A stretch of 64,000 nt of DNA. It comes from Erwinia tracheiphila (GTDB lineage Bacteria > Pseudomonadota > Gammaproteobacteria > Enterobacterales > Enterobacteriaceae). A program made the translations under genes and the position numbers. How positions within the stretch are numbered: the first letter of the stretch is position 1; every line of letters starts with the position of its first letter. This document shows, piece by piece, positions 34,198-43,783 of this stretch. The stretch covers positions 2,418,001-2,482,000 of the forward strand of contig NZ_CP089932.1 of the NCBI RefSeq assembly GCF_021365465.1, read 5' to 3'. Below the pieces are notes generated by a model. The model saw only the letters and a program-made list of their open reading frames with translations. It searched no databases and was not told the DNA's origin.

Positions 34198-35232
34198 ATG
34201 AGATACTTACATATCTGCCTGACAGGTGGTTTTTTTATGATTTCAGCAGTAACAGGGGCGATAGCTTCCGATAGAAATAACCTCCCGGGATACGTTCAGG
34301 GCGCAGATGTTATTCAGGTAAATACCAATAAAAGTCAGATAGATAACATCGGTTATGTGGTCTACGAGCAGGTCAAAAGCATACGCTCAGTCAGACCGCT
34401 ACATATGTCTGTTCTCGTTCCCCGAAACAATGATTTGAAGCCGGCCATCATCTATTTCCCCGGTGGAGGTTTCACCACGGCTGAACACGACAAGTTCATT
34501 GAGATGCGTATGGCTCTGGCCAGTGCCGGCTATGTCGTTGCAGCAGCAGAATACCGGACAATTCCCGACACCTTTCCGGCACCAGTTGTGGATGCCAAAG
34601 CGGCGGTAAGGTACCTTCGTCAGCATGCGACTGACTATGGTATTGACCCCGGACGTATCGGAGTACTTGGCGATTCTGCCGGAGGATGGCTGGTTCAGAT
34701 GCTGGGGACAACCAATGGCGATAAATCTTTTGATAAAGGTGATTTTCTCAGTCAGTCCTCTGATGTTCAGGCCGTCGCCACACTTTATGGAATTTCTGAC
34801 CTGCGCAACATAGGTGAGGGATTCCCGGAGGACATACAGAAAGTTCATCAGTCCCCGGCTGCAACTGAAGCTCTGCTGGTTAATGGTGCGGCCTTCAGAA
34901 ACTTTGCTGGCGCCCCCATCACATCCACACCGCAGAAGGCCCTCAGTGCGAGCCCCGTCGGACATCTTGGCGGAAGCAAGTCCCCTTTCCTGATTATGCA
35001 CGGCAGTAAGGATACTCTGGTATCACCTGAGCAGAGTGCTCAGCTTTATGACGCTCTCAGGAAATCGGGGGTTCGCGCAGACTATGTGCTAGTTGAAGGG
35101 GCTGAACATGGCGATTATCACTGGTACCAGCCGGAGATCATCAACAGGGTTGTTGACTGGTTCCGCCAGACGCTGGGCACTCCGGAAAAACAAAAGGCTA
35201 AAACAACAGCAGATCCTGACGCAAATCTCTGA
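34198..35232 (+). CDS. Secreted alpha/beta-hydrolase esterase
   Basis: 344 residues with a Sec signal peptide (hydrophobic GGFFMISAVTGAIA, mature from about SDRNN). Esterase/lipase fold of the carbohydrate/feruloyl-esterase-like group: oxyanion loop YFPGGGFTTAEH, nucleophile elbow GVLGDSAGGW, Asp in MHGSKDTLVSPEQS, His in GAEHGDYHWY. AGGAAAGGAT ribosome site. Convergent with padC 70 bp away. Release of hydroxycinnamic acids from plant esters followed by PadC decarboxylation is an attractive but unproven role. A general carboxylesterase is the alternative. Confidence 0.8.
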   Translation: MRYLHICLTGGFFMISAVTGAIASDRNNLPGYVQGADVIQVNTNKSQIDNIGYVVYEQVKSIRSVRPLHMSVLVPRNNDLKPAIIYFPGGGFTTAEHDKFIEMRMALASAGYVVAAAEYRTIPDTFPAPVVDAKAAVRYLRQHATDYGIDPGRIGVLGDSAGGWLVQMLGTTNGDKSFDKGDFLSQSSDVQAVATLYGISDLRNIGEGFPEDIQKVHQSPAATEALLVNGAAFRNFAGAPITSTPQKALSASPVGHLGGSKSPFLIMHGSKDTLVSPEQSAQLYDALRKSGVRADYVLVEGAEHGDYHWYQPEIINRVVDWFRQTLGTPEKQKAKTTADPDANL

Positions 35233-35302
35233 CACACGTGCGTGTCAGCAGTGTTCAGTCTCCCGCACGCGCGAGAGACTGAAACGTACTATGTGGTCGG
35301 TA

Positions 35303-35827
35303 TCATTTACCATCAAAAAAATCATCAGGTAATTGTCCCGGCGGCATGTTTATCACCGCATCGTTATCGGGGCCTTCATTTTTCATGTAAGTGACTCTGG
35401 CAAACTCAGGAATGACGACATAAGGATAGGCCGGGCCTTCATCGCGAAATTTATGCATATCCTCGATGAATTCATTCTGATAACAAATCGTTTTCTCAGG
35501 ATGCTGCCCTTCACCTGCAATCCACTGTGGAAAGAAAATTGTCCCGTGGATCAGCTTCCTTTTCAGATCGAATAACAGACTTACGCAGGTACCCGTGGGT
35601 TCATGCCAGTCAACTTTGTAAATTCCGGGAGCGAATTGTACGGCGTTCATCTTCTGGTTTGTCACCCAACTGCCACCAACAAGCCCCTGATGAATACGAT
35701 AATCGCAGGTATTATCGTTGCGGGCATACCATTCGTACTTCCATCCATTGTCGTAAGTATAAACGAAATGTGTACCGATGAACTCAGAAAGATAGAGAGT
35801 ATGATCAGCTTGTGTAATGTCAGTCAT
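35303..35827 (-). CDS. padC: Phenolic acid decarboxylase
   Basis: 174 residues, full length for the PAD family (calycin-like barrel). Converts p-coumaric, ferulic or caffeic acid to 4-vinyl phenols and CO2 without cofactor, detoxifying plant phenolics. Motifs: SEFIGTHFVYTYDNGWKYEWYARN, YRIHQGLVGGSWV, YKVDWHEPTGTCVSL, GTIFFPQWI, and VVIPEFARVTYMKNEGPDND. The Tyr pair, Arg and Glu lining the active site are kept. CGGAGATGTT precedes the ATG. Located at the right end of the Tn3 unit. The usual neighbouring padR regulator is absent. Confidence 0.93.
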   Translation of the reverse strand: MTDITQADHTLYLSEFIGTHFVYTYDNGWKYEWYARNDNTCDYRIHQGLVGGSWVTNQKMNAVQFAPGIYKVDWHEPTGTCVSLLFDLKRKLIHGTIFFPQWIAGEGQHPEKTICYQNEFIEDMHKFRDEGPAYPYVVIPEFARVTYMKNEGPDNDAVINMPPGQLPDDFFDGK

Positions 35828-35943
35828 AACATCTCCGATATTATGTTTAAATAACCAATATACGCTTATATATTATATGTCTTTTGACAGAAAATGGCGG
35901 TACGCATAAAGAATCTTCGCGCTAACAATGTTCAAAAAACAGC

Positions 35944-35981
35944 CTTAACGTACAATAATTTTCGATATCCAAACTGACCCC
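35944..35981 (-). repeat. Tn3 right terminal inverted repeat
   Basis: 38 bp, CTTAACG...GACCCC, exact complement of 28388-28425, followed by the TACCT target repeat. Confidence 0.96.
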
Positions 35982-36079
35982 TACCTCATCAAAATGCTCA
36001 TCACAAGATGTAAATCCCCGGTATTCATACGCCTCGATACCATTGATAGCTTTCTTGCACAGGCAGCATATATATTCGC

Positions 36080-36280
36080 TCACGCTCGAATCTCCTTATC
36101 CACCACGCGCACGAAGTAGACAAGCCAATTCCGGGGGCGGAATTGGCCAGGCGGCAGCGCGGTGATTTGTTTTGTGTATTTTTCTAACAGAAGGGTGGTT
36201 ATGCGGTCGTGCTCAGATTTAGGCTTGCCTTTCGTGGCGCTGATGATTTCCGATCGACATTTCCCGGCAACTGACCGCAA
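36080..36280 (-). pseudogene. Small prophage ORF, 5' end lost to IS256 derivative
   Basis: Open frame ending SEHDRITTLLLEKYTKQITALPPGQFRPRNWLVYFVRVVDKEIRA; it has no ATG and runs up to the IS256-family derivative at 36291. Its stop overlaps the GTG of the next (Tn3-split) gene, suggesting translational coupling in a phage early operon. Function not recognised. Confidence 0.55.
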
Positions 36281-36290
36281 CGCGGACCCT

Positions 36291-36986
36291 GCACATGATT
36301 CTGTGTAAATGCCTTTTCTCAGTAGTGGCCGTCCGGGCGGTCACCGAACCCGATAATAAAACGGCTCATCGCCATACGCCAGTCCCTCAGTGGCATCGTC
36401 CATTTCTGTGATGCGGCCTGGATTGCCAGCCACACCTCTTTTTTCACTACGTCGTCAGTCGGGAACACCTTACGTTTCTTAATGGCATCCCGGATCACGC
36501 TGTTCAGCGACTCGATGGCGCTGGTTGTGTCGAGCATCTTGCGGATGTCTGCCGGGTAAGCGAAGAACGTCGACAGGCTGGCCCGGTTTGCCTGCCAGCT
36601 CCGGCTTATCTGCGGATATCGTCTGTCCCGGGCAGTGGCGAACACTTCCAGCGCCTGCTACCTGCTGCGTCCGCAGGAGTCTGACAGATGGCTTTCAGGC
36701 CGCGGGTGACGCCTTTGTAGTCCTTCCACGAGACAAACCGCAGGCTGTTACGCACATGTGTACGATGCATAACTGGATGCGGGCCTGCGCATACACCGCG
36801 TTGAGAGCCGACCCGACACTGATTTTTTTCAGCAGGCTAACGAACTGGCTGAGATCCTCAGGAGTTTTGAGATTTTTGGCCAGTTCGTTAGCCAGAGCCT
36901 GCAACTGTTTGTCGTCCATAAAATTAACCTGCTTTTGATGCTGGATTGAACATATCAAAATCAGGCAATTACACAAATTCATGTAC
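36291..36986 (-). mobile_element. Internally deleted IS256-family derivative
   Basis: Both termini are present (CACATGATTCTGTGTAAATGCC at 36292; reverse-strand GTACATGAATTTGTGTAATTG ending at 36986) but only ~696 bp remain against ~1290 bp in the copy at 40753. The reading frame keeps ~50 N-terminal codons and the last ~110. Non-autonomous. No obvious target repeat. Confidence 0.85.
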
Positions 36987-37200
36987 AGAGTCCATTCCCG
37001 AATTTACCACCATCCCGGCTTATGCCTGCCCTTGTATGTTTTGAACCAGTGTGTTACGCGGCACAAAAACGGCAGGGAGATCACTCCGCGGAAACTGTAC
37101 TTTCGCAATGACGCATCTTATTTAAATGTCTTTTGAAAAACCGTATACTCGTCGTAACCACGTCACACAGGCCGTCAGTACGGTCTTCGAATTGAAGATG

Positions 37201-38097
37201 ATGAACCAGGGAAATATCAGAAAAGAGACATTGGAGTTCAATAAACTTCAGAAACGATTAAGAAGAAATGTCGGTCGTGCCATCGCAGATTACGGCATGA
37301 TAGAAGAGGACGATGTCGTTATGGCCTGCATGAGTGGCGGCAAGGACTCTTTTGTCATGCTTGATATTTTGTTAAACCTCAAAAAAACTGCTCCAGTCAA
37401 TTTTGAGGTTATTGCGGTCAACCTGGATCAAAAGCAGCCGGGGTTCCCCGGGCACGTCTTGCCTGACTGGTTAGGGAAACTTGATATCCCTTACTACATT
37501 GTGGATAAAGACACGTATTCAGTGGTGAAAGAAAAAATTCCTGAAGGCAAAACCACTTGCGGATTATGTTCACGGCTTCGTCGCGGTACGCTGTACTCAT
37601 TCGCTGAAAAAATTGGCGCGACCAAAATTGCCCTTGGCCACCATATGGATGACATTGTTGAAACACTGTTTCTCAATATGTTTCATGGTGCAAAAATGAA
37701 AGCAATGCCACCAAAACTTCGATCTGATGATGGACGAAATGTGGTAATCAGGCCACTTGCCTACTGCCGTGAAAAAGATTTAATTCGCTATGCACAGCAT
37801 AAAAATTACCCAATTATTCCATGTAACTTATGCGGTTCGCAGGAAAACCTGCAGCGCCAGTCGGTAAAAGCAATGCTGGCAGAATGGGATAAAAAAGATC
37901 CTGGCCGTGTGGAAAGCGTGTTTAAATCTTTGCAAAACGTTATTCCCAGCCAATTAGCCGACAAAAATTTATTTAATTTTGTTGAACTACCGCTGGATCG
38001 CACAGGAGAGCGGGCTGAATATGCCTTTAGTGAAGCGACAGTATCCTCAAGTAATATCGATGCGTCGTTATATATTGATATAACAAATATTGCTTAG
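37201..38097 (+). CDS. ttcA: tRNA 2-thiocytidine synthetase TtcA, Pseudomonas-type
   Basis: Thiolates C32 of certain tRNAs using an iron-sulfur cluster. PP-loop [12 protein letters not shown], cluster cysteines in [13 protein letters not shown] and [15 protein letters not shown], and [16 protein letters not shown]. The frame opens at 37126; the ATG at 37201 (MNQGNIRK) best matches family length (298 residues), but no strong ribosome site supports it. Residue pattern ([46 protein letters not shown]) is much closer to pseudomonad TtcA than to the enterobacterial protein, suggesting horizontal origin. The stop touches an IS5-like remnant, so the native C-terminus may be altered. Confidence 0.88.
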   Translation: MNQGNIRKETLEFNKLQKRLRRNVGRAIADYGMIEEDDVVMACMSGGKDSFVMLDILLNLKKTAPVNFEVIAVNLDQKQPGFPGHVLPDWLGKLDIPYYIVDKDTYSVVKEKIPEGKTTCGLCSRLRRGTLYSFAEKIGATKIALGHHMDDIVETLFLNMFHGAKMKAMPPKLRSDDGRNVVIRPLAYCREKDLIRYAQHKNYPIIPCNLCGSQENLQRQSVKAMLAEWDKKDPGRVESVFKSLQNVIPSQLADKNLFNFVELPLDRTGERAEYAFSEATVSSSNIDASLYIDITNIA

Positions 38098-38700
38098 AGT
38101 CTGCCCCAAAAGAGGTTAGCGTATAATGCATCCCGGTAATTTCTGAGGGCAAAGTATGGCAAGCAGTAAAGGGCAGATTAGCGATGAACTCCGGGACAAA
38201 ATGGCCCCGCTTATCCCGGAACACAAAACCCGCCATCCTCCGGGTATGCACCGAAAACGTGTCGATAATCGGGCCGCAATGAACGCCATTTTCTTCGTCC
38301 TCAGACCTGCGTCTCTCCATTCCTGGAAGCGCCGGGGCGCAGAACCTGATGAACATATCCCTGTGGCATTGAGTGCATTCCACTGACAACCAGGTATCTT
38401 TGGGCGTTTCTGGCAGAACGGATTACTGGCCTGTGAACACCCGGGCGGCCCTGACTGTTCATGGTTAAAACCCGGACTCTGCCTGGACAAAGGAGACGAA
38501 GCGAGCGGGCTGAAAACAGACCGGTTGAGACGTCGTGACGAGCCTTATATCCCGTCGATCAGATGCCAGTAAAACCACGAACTTCAGTGCCCGTCGCCGG
38601 GTCGTCGGAAGGACGCACAGCCGGATGAACCGGTTTCGCCGGACCCTGAGCCGACGGGAAAAGAAGTCTGAAAATTACGAGGCCCTGTTGCATTTTTCCT
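38097..38700 (+). mobile_element. IS5-family remnant
   Basis: Left end GAGTCTGCCCCAAAAG followed by a transposase start (38156, MASSKGQISDELRDKMAPLIPEHKTRH...NRAAMNAIFFVLR) that soon goes out of frame. Related to the remnant at 53669-54345. Both are decayed; no intact copy is in the window. Confidence 0.7.
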
Positions 38701-39235
38701 GTGGTCTTATTGTCTGGAATAAACGCCTGTTGATACAGGCTTTTAATATTCAAATCCTTTCTTTGTTTCGCGGATGAATACCCGCGTTTCTTATATCGTC
38801 AAAGCATTACTTTTTACGGATATAGTGGAACGTCACTGCGGACATTTAAAATAATGTCGTTTATTTCACGGGATTTCTTATTGTCATGCACTTTTCTGCA
38901 TAGTAGAGCGACCTCTTACACTGAGTAATAACAGGACCCACTATGATATTTCTGATATTCAGCACTCAATTATTTTTGCGAATTCAAAAGTATTATATGA
39001 AAAGTTACTGAAAGTCTGCAATGAAAACGAAGCCGCTTTAATATCTTGAATAAAAGTACACAGACCGTCTGGAATGAGTGATTCAGAACGAAGAAAAATA
39101 AATGTTCTTTAGTAATGTCCACGCATAACAAAAACGAATTTTAAGAGCCGGAAGCCACTAAGGTAAAAAATACACTGCGCATACAAATAATTGGCAGTAG
39201 TCTGAATGTTATAATAAGTCTGGCATATAATTAAG
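38701..39235. other. AT-rich gap, gene debris
   Basis: No intact gene. A short frame at about 38943-39050 reads DISDIQHSIIFANSKVLYEKLLKVCNENEAALIS and then stops; it looks like a real protein end but has no start or context. The rest is AT-rich and unassigned. Confidence 0.4.
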
Positions 39236-40437
39236 TGTATTCGTCGCGACGTGATCTGACACCGGACCTTGCAAGGTTGAGGGTTACCGGTTTTGATATG
39301 GGTGTCGAATCCTTAAACAAAACACGAGGTCACCCTCATGATCCATACTCACAATCCCATCATCAAACACAAAGCCGGCCTGCTCAATCTCGCCGAATAA
39401 CCCGGTAACGTCTCAACAGCCTGCAAGAGCACGGGCGTGTCACGCGACACCTACTATCGTTATCAGGAACTGGCTGCTGAAGGCGGCATTGACGCGCTGG
39501 TTAACCAGAACCGCCGGGGTCCAAACCTGACGAACCGCGCCGACGAAGCCACTGAACGCGCGGTTGTTGAATATGCCGTTGAGTTCCCGGCCCCCGGGCA
39601 GCACCGGACCAGTGATGAGCTGCGTAAAAAAGGCGTGTTTACCTCCGGCAGCGGCGTGCGCGCCATATGGCAACGACACGACCTGGAGAACTTCCGTAAA
39701 CGCCTGAAGGCGCCTGAGGAAAAGCTCACCAGAGAAGCCATCGTGCTTACCGGTGCCCCAATCGCCGCGCTGGAGAAAAAAGGCGCATGATGATGAGGCC
39801 AGTGGCGAAATCGAGACCGCACACCCGGGCTATCCCGGGTCGCAGGACACCTTCTGTGCTGGCGATCTGAACGGTGTGGGCCGTATCTGCCCGCAGCCGT
39901 TCGTGGATACGTACCCGAAAGTGGCACACTGCAAGCGGTATACGAGTAAAACGCCGAACACCGCCGCCGGCCTGCTAAATGATCGGGTACTGCCGTTCTG
40001 TGAGGCTCAGGGGCTGCCGGTGCTGAGAAGACTGACCGACAGGGGAACGGAGTGCTGTGGTAAGGTGGAGCCGCATGATTACCAGCTTTATCTGGCCATC
40101 AACGATATCGCCCATACAAAAACGAAGGCGATGTCCCCACAGACCAACGGCATCGGTGAGCGCTTCCATAAAACGATTTTGCAGGACTTTTATCAGGTCA
40201 CGTTCCGCAAGAAGTCATATAGGGAGCGGGAGAGCCTGCAAACGGATCCGGACAACCGATTATGGCATGACAATAATGAGCGGACTCATCAGGGGAAAAT
40301 GTGCGGCGGGCGAACGCCAGTGGCCAGGTTATCTGATGGAAAACGTGTCCGGGCAGAAAAGGAGCTGAACCGGATGTAATCCGACAGACACCTGTATAAA
40401 TAACCGGTAACGGTCAGATCAGGTCTGAGCTAGTACA
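39236..40437 (+). mobile_element. IS481-family element, copy F (degenerate)
   Basis: 1202 bp with typical ends (TGTATTCGTCGCGACGTGATC; right end TGTACTAGCTCAGACCTGATC on the other strand). A perfect 7-bp target repeat AATTAAG (39229-39235, 40438-40444) survives despite many point changes. An older insertion than A, B, C and E. Confidence 0.92.
39338..40379 (+). pseudogene. IS481-family transposase, degenerate
   Basis: Starts MIHTHNPIIKHKAGLLNLAE and meets a TAA at codon 21 (39398-39400). It continues with many substitutions, then shifts frame in an A-run near 39776 (EKKGA instead of EKKAH). The C-terminal part up to 40379 is recognisable. Many changes are transitions (for example CAC to CGC). 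Confidence 0.9.
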
Positions 40438-40752
40438 AATTAAGGGTGATACAGGAAAGATCTGATAGTCGTTTACACCAACTGGACAGAGTAAAAATTC
40501 CCGAAATCTTTTTTCAGGTTGAAAGTTAATAAAAACTTTGCTCTCTCGCAATCTCAGCGATGGTACCATTGCGTTCACCAGTTTTTCTTACCAGCCTGGA
40601 TTAGCTGGTTATTAATCTGAACGGTTGTATATTAGTAACGAAAGAAAATGCTATCTGGGGTTGTAAGCGGGAACCCGCCAAAATTTTGTGGGATTCTTGA
40701 AGAAAAAAATTTAATTGGTGGTGATGCCGCTGCTGCCAAGGTTTCCGAGCCA
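40438..40752. other. Unassigned gap between IS481 copy F and IS256 copy
   Basis: About 315 bp without a gene, RNA or repeat that I can recognise. CAGCCTGGATTAGCTGG near 40594 forms a weak hairpin. Confidence 0.35.
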
Positions 40753-42044
40753 GTACATAGATTTGTGTAATTGCCTGATTTTGACATGTTCAATCCAGCA
40801 TCAAAAGCAGGTTAATTTATGGACGAAAAACAGTCGCAGGCCCTGGCTAACGAACTGGCCAAAAATCTCAAAACCCCTGACGATCTCAGCCAGTTTGAGC
40901 GCCTGCTGAAAAAAATCAGTGTCGGGGCGGCGCTCAACGCCGAAATGACCCGTCACCCCGGCGACGATAAAAATCAGCCAGAACCGGCGACCAACGCCCG
41001 CAACGGCTATTCTACAAAGACAGTGACCACCGGCGATGGCCCGCCGGAGCTGCTTACACCGCGCGATCGTGATGGCTCTTTCGAACCGCAACGGGTGAAG
41101 AAAAACCAGACCCGGAGCACCGGGATGGATAACCCGATCTTATCGTTGTATGCCAAAGGTATGACCACCCGCGAGATAGCGGCCGCATTCAAAGAGCCGT
41201 ATGACGCCGATGTCTCGCCAGCGCGGGTCTCGAAGGTAGCTGATGCCGGTCACCGGATGGCAAAACCGGCCACTGGATGCGGTCTGTACCATCGTTTACC
41301 CTGACTGTATCGTCCTGAAAGTCCGGCAGGACAGTCGCGTCATCAATAAATCCGTGTTCCTTGCCCCGGGTATCAACATCGAAGGCCAGAAAGAACTGCC
41401 GGGTATGTGGCTGGCCGAAAACGAGGGCGCGAAGTTCTGGCTCCATGTGCTGACCGAATTAAAAAATCGCGGCCTGAACGATATCCTCATCGCCTGTGTT
41501 GATGGTCTGAAGGGCTTCCCGGACGCTATCAACGCGGTGTATCCGCAGGCCCGCGTCCAGCTGTGCGTCGTGCATATGGTGCGCAACAGTCTGCAGTCTG
41601 CGGTTCGTCTCCTGGAAGGGCTACAAAGCCGTCACCCGTAACCTGAAAGCCATCTGTCAGGCCCCCACGGAAGAAGCAGGGCGCGGGAAGCGTTCGCCGG
41701 CACCCGGGGCAGCCGCTACCCGCAGATAAGCCGGGGCTGGCAGGCAAACCGGGCCAGCCTGTCGACGTTCTTCGCTTACCCGGCAGACATCCGCAAGACG
41801 CTCGACACGACCAGCGCCATCGAGCCGCTGAACAGCGTGATCCGGGATGCCATCAAGAAGCGGAAGGTGTTCCCGACTGACGACGCAGTGAAAAAGGAGG
41901 TGTGGCTGGCAATCCAGGCCGCATCACAGCAATGGACAATGCCGCTGAGAGACTGGCGCATGGCAATGAGCCGCTTTATTATCGGGTTCGGTGTCCGCCC
42001 GGACGGCCACTACTGAGAAAAGGCATTTACACAGAATCATGTAC
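40753..42044 (+). mobile_element. IS256-family element, full length but dead
   Basis: Both termini present: GTACATAGATTTGTGTAATTG at 40753 and, reverse strand, GTACATGATTCTGTGTAAATG ending at 42044. ~1292 bp. No target repeat found. Followed directly by IS481 fragments. Confidence 0.88.
40819..42016 (+). pseudogene. IS256-family transposase, multiply frameshifted
   Basis: Covers the whole transposase from MDEKQSQALANELAKNLKTPDDLSQF to FIIGFGVRPDGHY. It is broken near 41270 (after SKVADAGHRM), near 41600 and near 41690. The central catalytic region (KFWLHVLTELKNRGLNDILIACVDGLKGFPDAINAVYPQ) and the C-terminus with TTSAIEPLNSVIRDAIKKR are readable in separate frames. Confidence 0.88.
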
Positions 42045-42050
42045 AGGGTC

Positions 42051-42223
42051 TCGCGTTTTGTTTAAGGATTGGACACCCATATCAAAACCGGTAACTCTCA
42101 ACCTTGCAAGGTCCAGTGTCAGATCAAGTCGCGACCAATACAAGTGAGCCATTTTCGGGTACGTATCCACAAACGTCTGCTGATAGATGCGGCCCACGCC
42201 TTTCAGATTGCCAACGTAGATTC
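42051..42223 (-). mobile_element. Two IS481-family fragments
   Basis: 42051-42142 is the terminal 92 bp of an IS481 element (from the transposase leader to the TACA end), and ~42147-42223 is an internal transposase piece in the same orientation. They abut the sodC stop, so deletion between IS copies probably shaped this junction. Confidence 0.8.
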
Positions 42224-42232
42224 ACTCTTCCG

Positions 42233-42751
42233 TCAAATTACCCCACAGGCTACACGTATACCTCCACCACCAAGGGGATGTGGTTTATCCGAGTGATTGT
42301 CACCCCCTGCATGGACCATCAGCGCTTTTCCTGTGATCTGGTGAATGGACTTTAATCGCGGGGCGACTACAGGGTAAGTGGCCTGGCCATCGGCAGCCAC
42401 ATACAGAGCAGGTAAATCACCTAAGTGTCCTTCACCATAAGGGCCGAGATGCTGACCTGTGCCTTCCGGGTCAAAATGCCCTCCGGCTGTTCCCGCCGCG
42501 ATATTTTTTGAACCGGATTTAGCAGGCTCACAGCTACCGTTAGCGTGAACATGAAAACCGTGAATACCGGATTCCAACCCTGTTAATTCAGGTGAAAATT
42601 TCAGTCCATAAGGGGTTTCGCTAATCGTGACCTTACCGATGGCATTGCCAATACCTTGATCGTTCACTTCATGTAACGTCACAACTTTTGAAGCCGCTTG
42701 TGTACTTCCTGCTAATGTCATCAGCAAGATAAAAATAAGTTTTTTTTTCAT
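42233..42751 (-). CDS. sodC: Periplasmic Cu/Zn superoxide dismutase
   Basis: 172 residues, full length. Signal peptide MKKKLIFILLMTLAGSTQA. Copper/zinc ligands and disulfide cysteines lie in the standard motifs GIHGFHVHANGSC, TAGGHFDPEG...HLGPYGEGHLGDLP, MVHAGGDNHSDKPHPLGGGG and the final RVACGVI. GGAGATAACGT precedes the ATG. Protects the periplasm against host-derived superoxide. Its stop lies 10 bp from an IS481 fragment, but the C-terminus is complete. Confidence 0.95.
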   Translation of the reverse strand: MKKKLIFILLMTLAGSTQAASKVVTLHEVNDQGIGNAIGKVTISETPYGLKFSPELTGLESGIHGFHVHANGSCEPAKSGSKNIAAGTAGGHFDPEGTGQHLGPYGEGHLGDLPALYVAADGQATYPVVAPRLKSIHQITGKALMVHAGGDNHSDKPHPLGGGGIRVACGVI

Positions 42752-42824
42752 ACGTTATCTCCTTTTATGTCTGTGCATGTTGTAAAGCTGGGATCGTTAG
42801 AAGCCAGAAACAAAGCCACCTTAG

Positions 42825-43016
42825 TTACTTCATTATTATTGCCTGCTTTCCCACAGGCATACCGCCAATCATCATTTGAACCTTATCTTTCTTAAGTAGA
42901 TGCATCATCGATGTTTCAATCGGCCCCGGACTAATGACATTAGCACGAATGTTTCGGTTCGCCAGCGCAGGCCAGGGTGCGAACCAACGATCATTCTGCG
43001 ATCTCTGTTGCGCCAT
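42825..43016 (-). pseudogene. Short-chain dehydrogenase fragment
   Basis: Reads ALANRNIRANVISPGPIETSMMHLL, the conserved strand after the catalytic Tyr-Lys in classical SDRs (IRVNxxxPGxIxT). The N-terminal Rossmann fold is absent and the C-terminal part is short. A remnant only. Confidence 0.7.
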
Positions 43017-43299
43017 AATTAATTATTCCAGCTGTCCTTTTGCAGCCTCAGCTGAACCTGTTCACACCAAGGGTAGCCTCGTGAAGAGAGATAAGCTCCC
43101 CCTGACAGTGATATCAAAAGGCTTTTCGAAAAAATATTCATCAACGTATTAAAAATGTGAGGCGTCACAATATGGTATTATAAACAAAAATATCAATGCT
43201 ATTTCTCCTATCGTTTCAAAAGGCGTTGTAACGCTCCTTCGCTGGTAATGTCGCTTTGTACCTGTCACACCAGCTCCGGTCCTGAAGTATCCTCTCACC

Positions 43300-43782
43300 A
43301 CAATCAGTAATAAAAACAGAAATGCCTCTGCATCGTTCTCGGTGGGTTCTGATGTGCCGGTGCTGGGCAGTGTCACGGTGAATAATAATGTCACCACGCA
43401 ATCGGTAGAGTATCGCTCCAGCGGGGTGCTGTTTAACGTGACGCCGTCACTAAAAAGCCGGACAATGGACCTTAAAATTGAGCAACAGCTTTCAAACTTT
43501 GTCACCACGGAAACCGGCGTCAATAACTCACCCACGCTTATCAAGCGTGATGTCACGACAGAAGTGAGCCTCGCTGATGGTGATATTATTATGCTGGGTG
43601 GTCTGGCTGAACAGAAAGACAGTACTGCCCGTTCCGGCTGGAGCTTTTTCGGTTCCCGCCCCCGTGAGAACAGCAAGACAGATATTATGGTCATGCTTCA
43701 GGTCAGAAAGGTTGACCGGAGCAGGGCGGCGCCCCACAGCGCCGCGAGGAGCGGAGACCTGTTCCGGGGCAACCTGAACTGA
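43300..43782 (+). pseudogene. Filamentous-phage secretin (gpIV-like), 3' remnant
   Basis: Only the C-terminal gate of a secretin remains: NASASFSVGSDVPVLGSVTVNNNVTTQSVEYRSSGVLFNVTPSL...LKIEQQLSNFVTT...LIKRDVTTEVSLADGDIIMLGGL...SKTDIMVMLQVR. These are secretin family motifs (VPVLGS, VEYRxxGxxLxVTP, DGxxIxLGGL). The short tail and the phage genes nearby favour an inovirus gIV over a type II secretion secretin. The 5' three quarters are missing. Confidence 0.8.
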
Positions 43783-43783
43783 T

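Larger units (their letters stand above)
28388..35981. mobile_element. Complete Tn3-family transposon with esterase and phenolic acid decarboxylase
   Basis: 7594 bp bounded by perfect 38-bp inverted repeats (GGGGTCAGTTTGG... at 28388-28425; complement at 35944-35981) and a 5-bp target repeat TACCT (28383-28387, 35982-35986). Contains tnpA (minus), a res region, tnpR (plus), an IS91-family insertion, a secreted alpha/beta-hydrolase and padC. Inserted in a small phage gene. Confidence 0.95.
28191..36083 (-). pseudogene. Phage zinc-finger-like protein split by the Tn3 transposon
   Basis: Joining 36083-35982 to 28382-28191 (removing the transposon and one TACCT repeat) restores one frame. It runs from a GTG preceded by GGAG: MSEYICCLCKKAINGIEAYE, then YRGFTSCDEHFDEVIKKVDA, and ends FIETEYRAGKL. 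CxxC...C...H residues at the start suggest a small metal-binding phage protein. Its GTG overlaps the stop of the 66-codon frame upstream. I do not recognise a function; similar short proteins occur in early regions of enterobacterial prophages. Confidence 0.7.

Noticed and set aside
43149..43694. 181-codon minus-strand ORF over the secretin remnant
   Set aside because: The opposite strand encodes recognisable secretin motifs; this frame has none.
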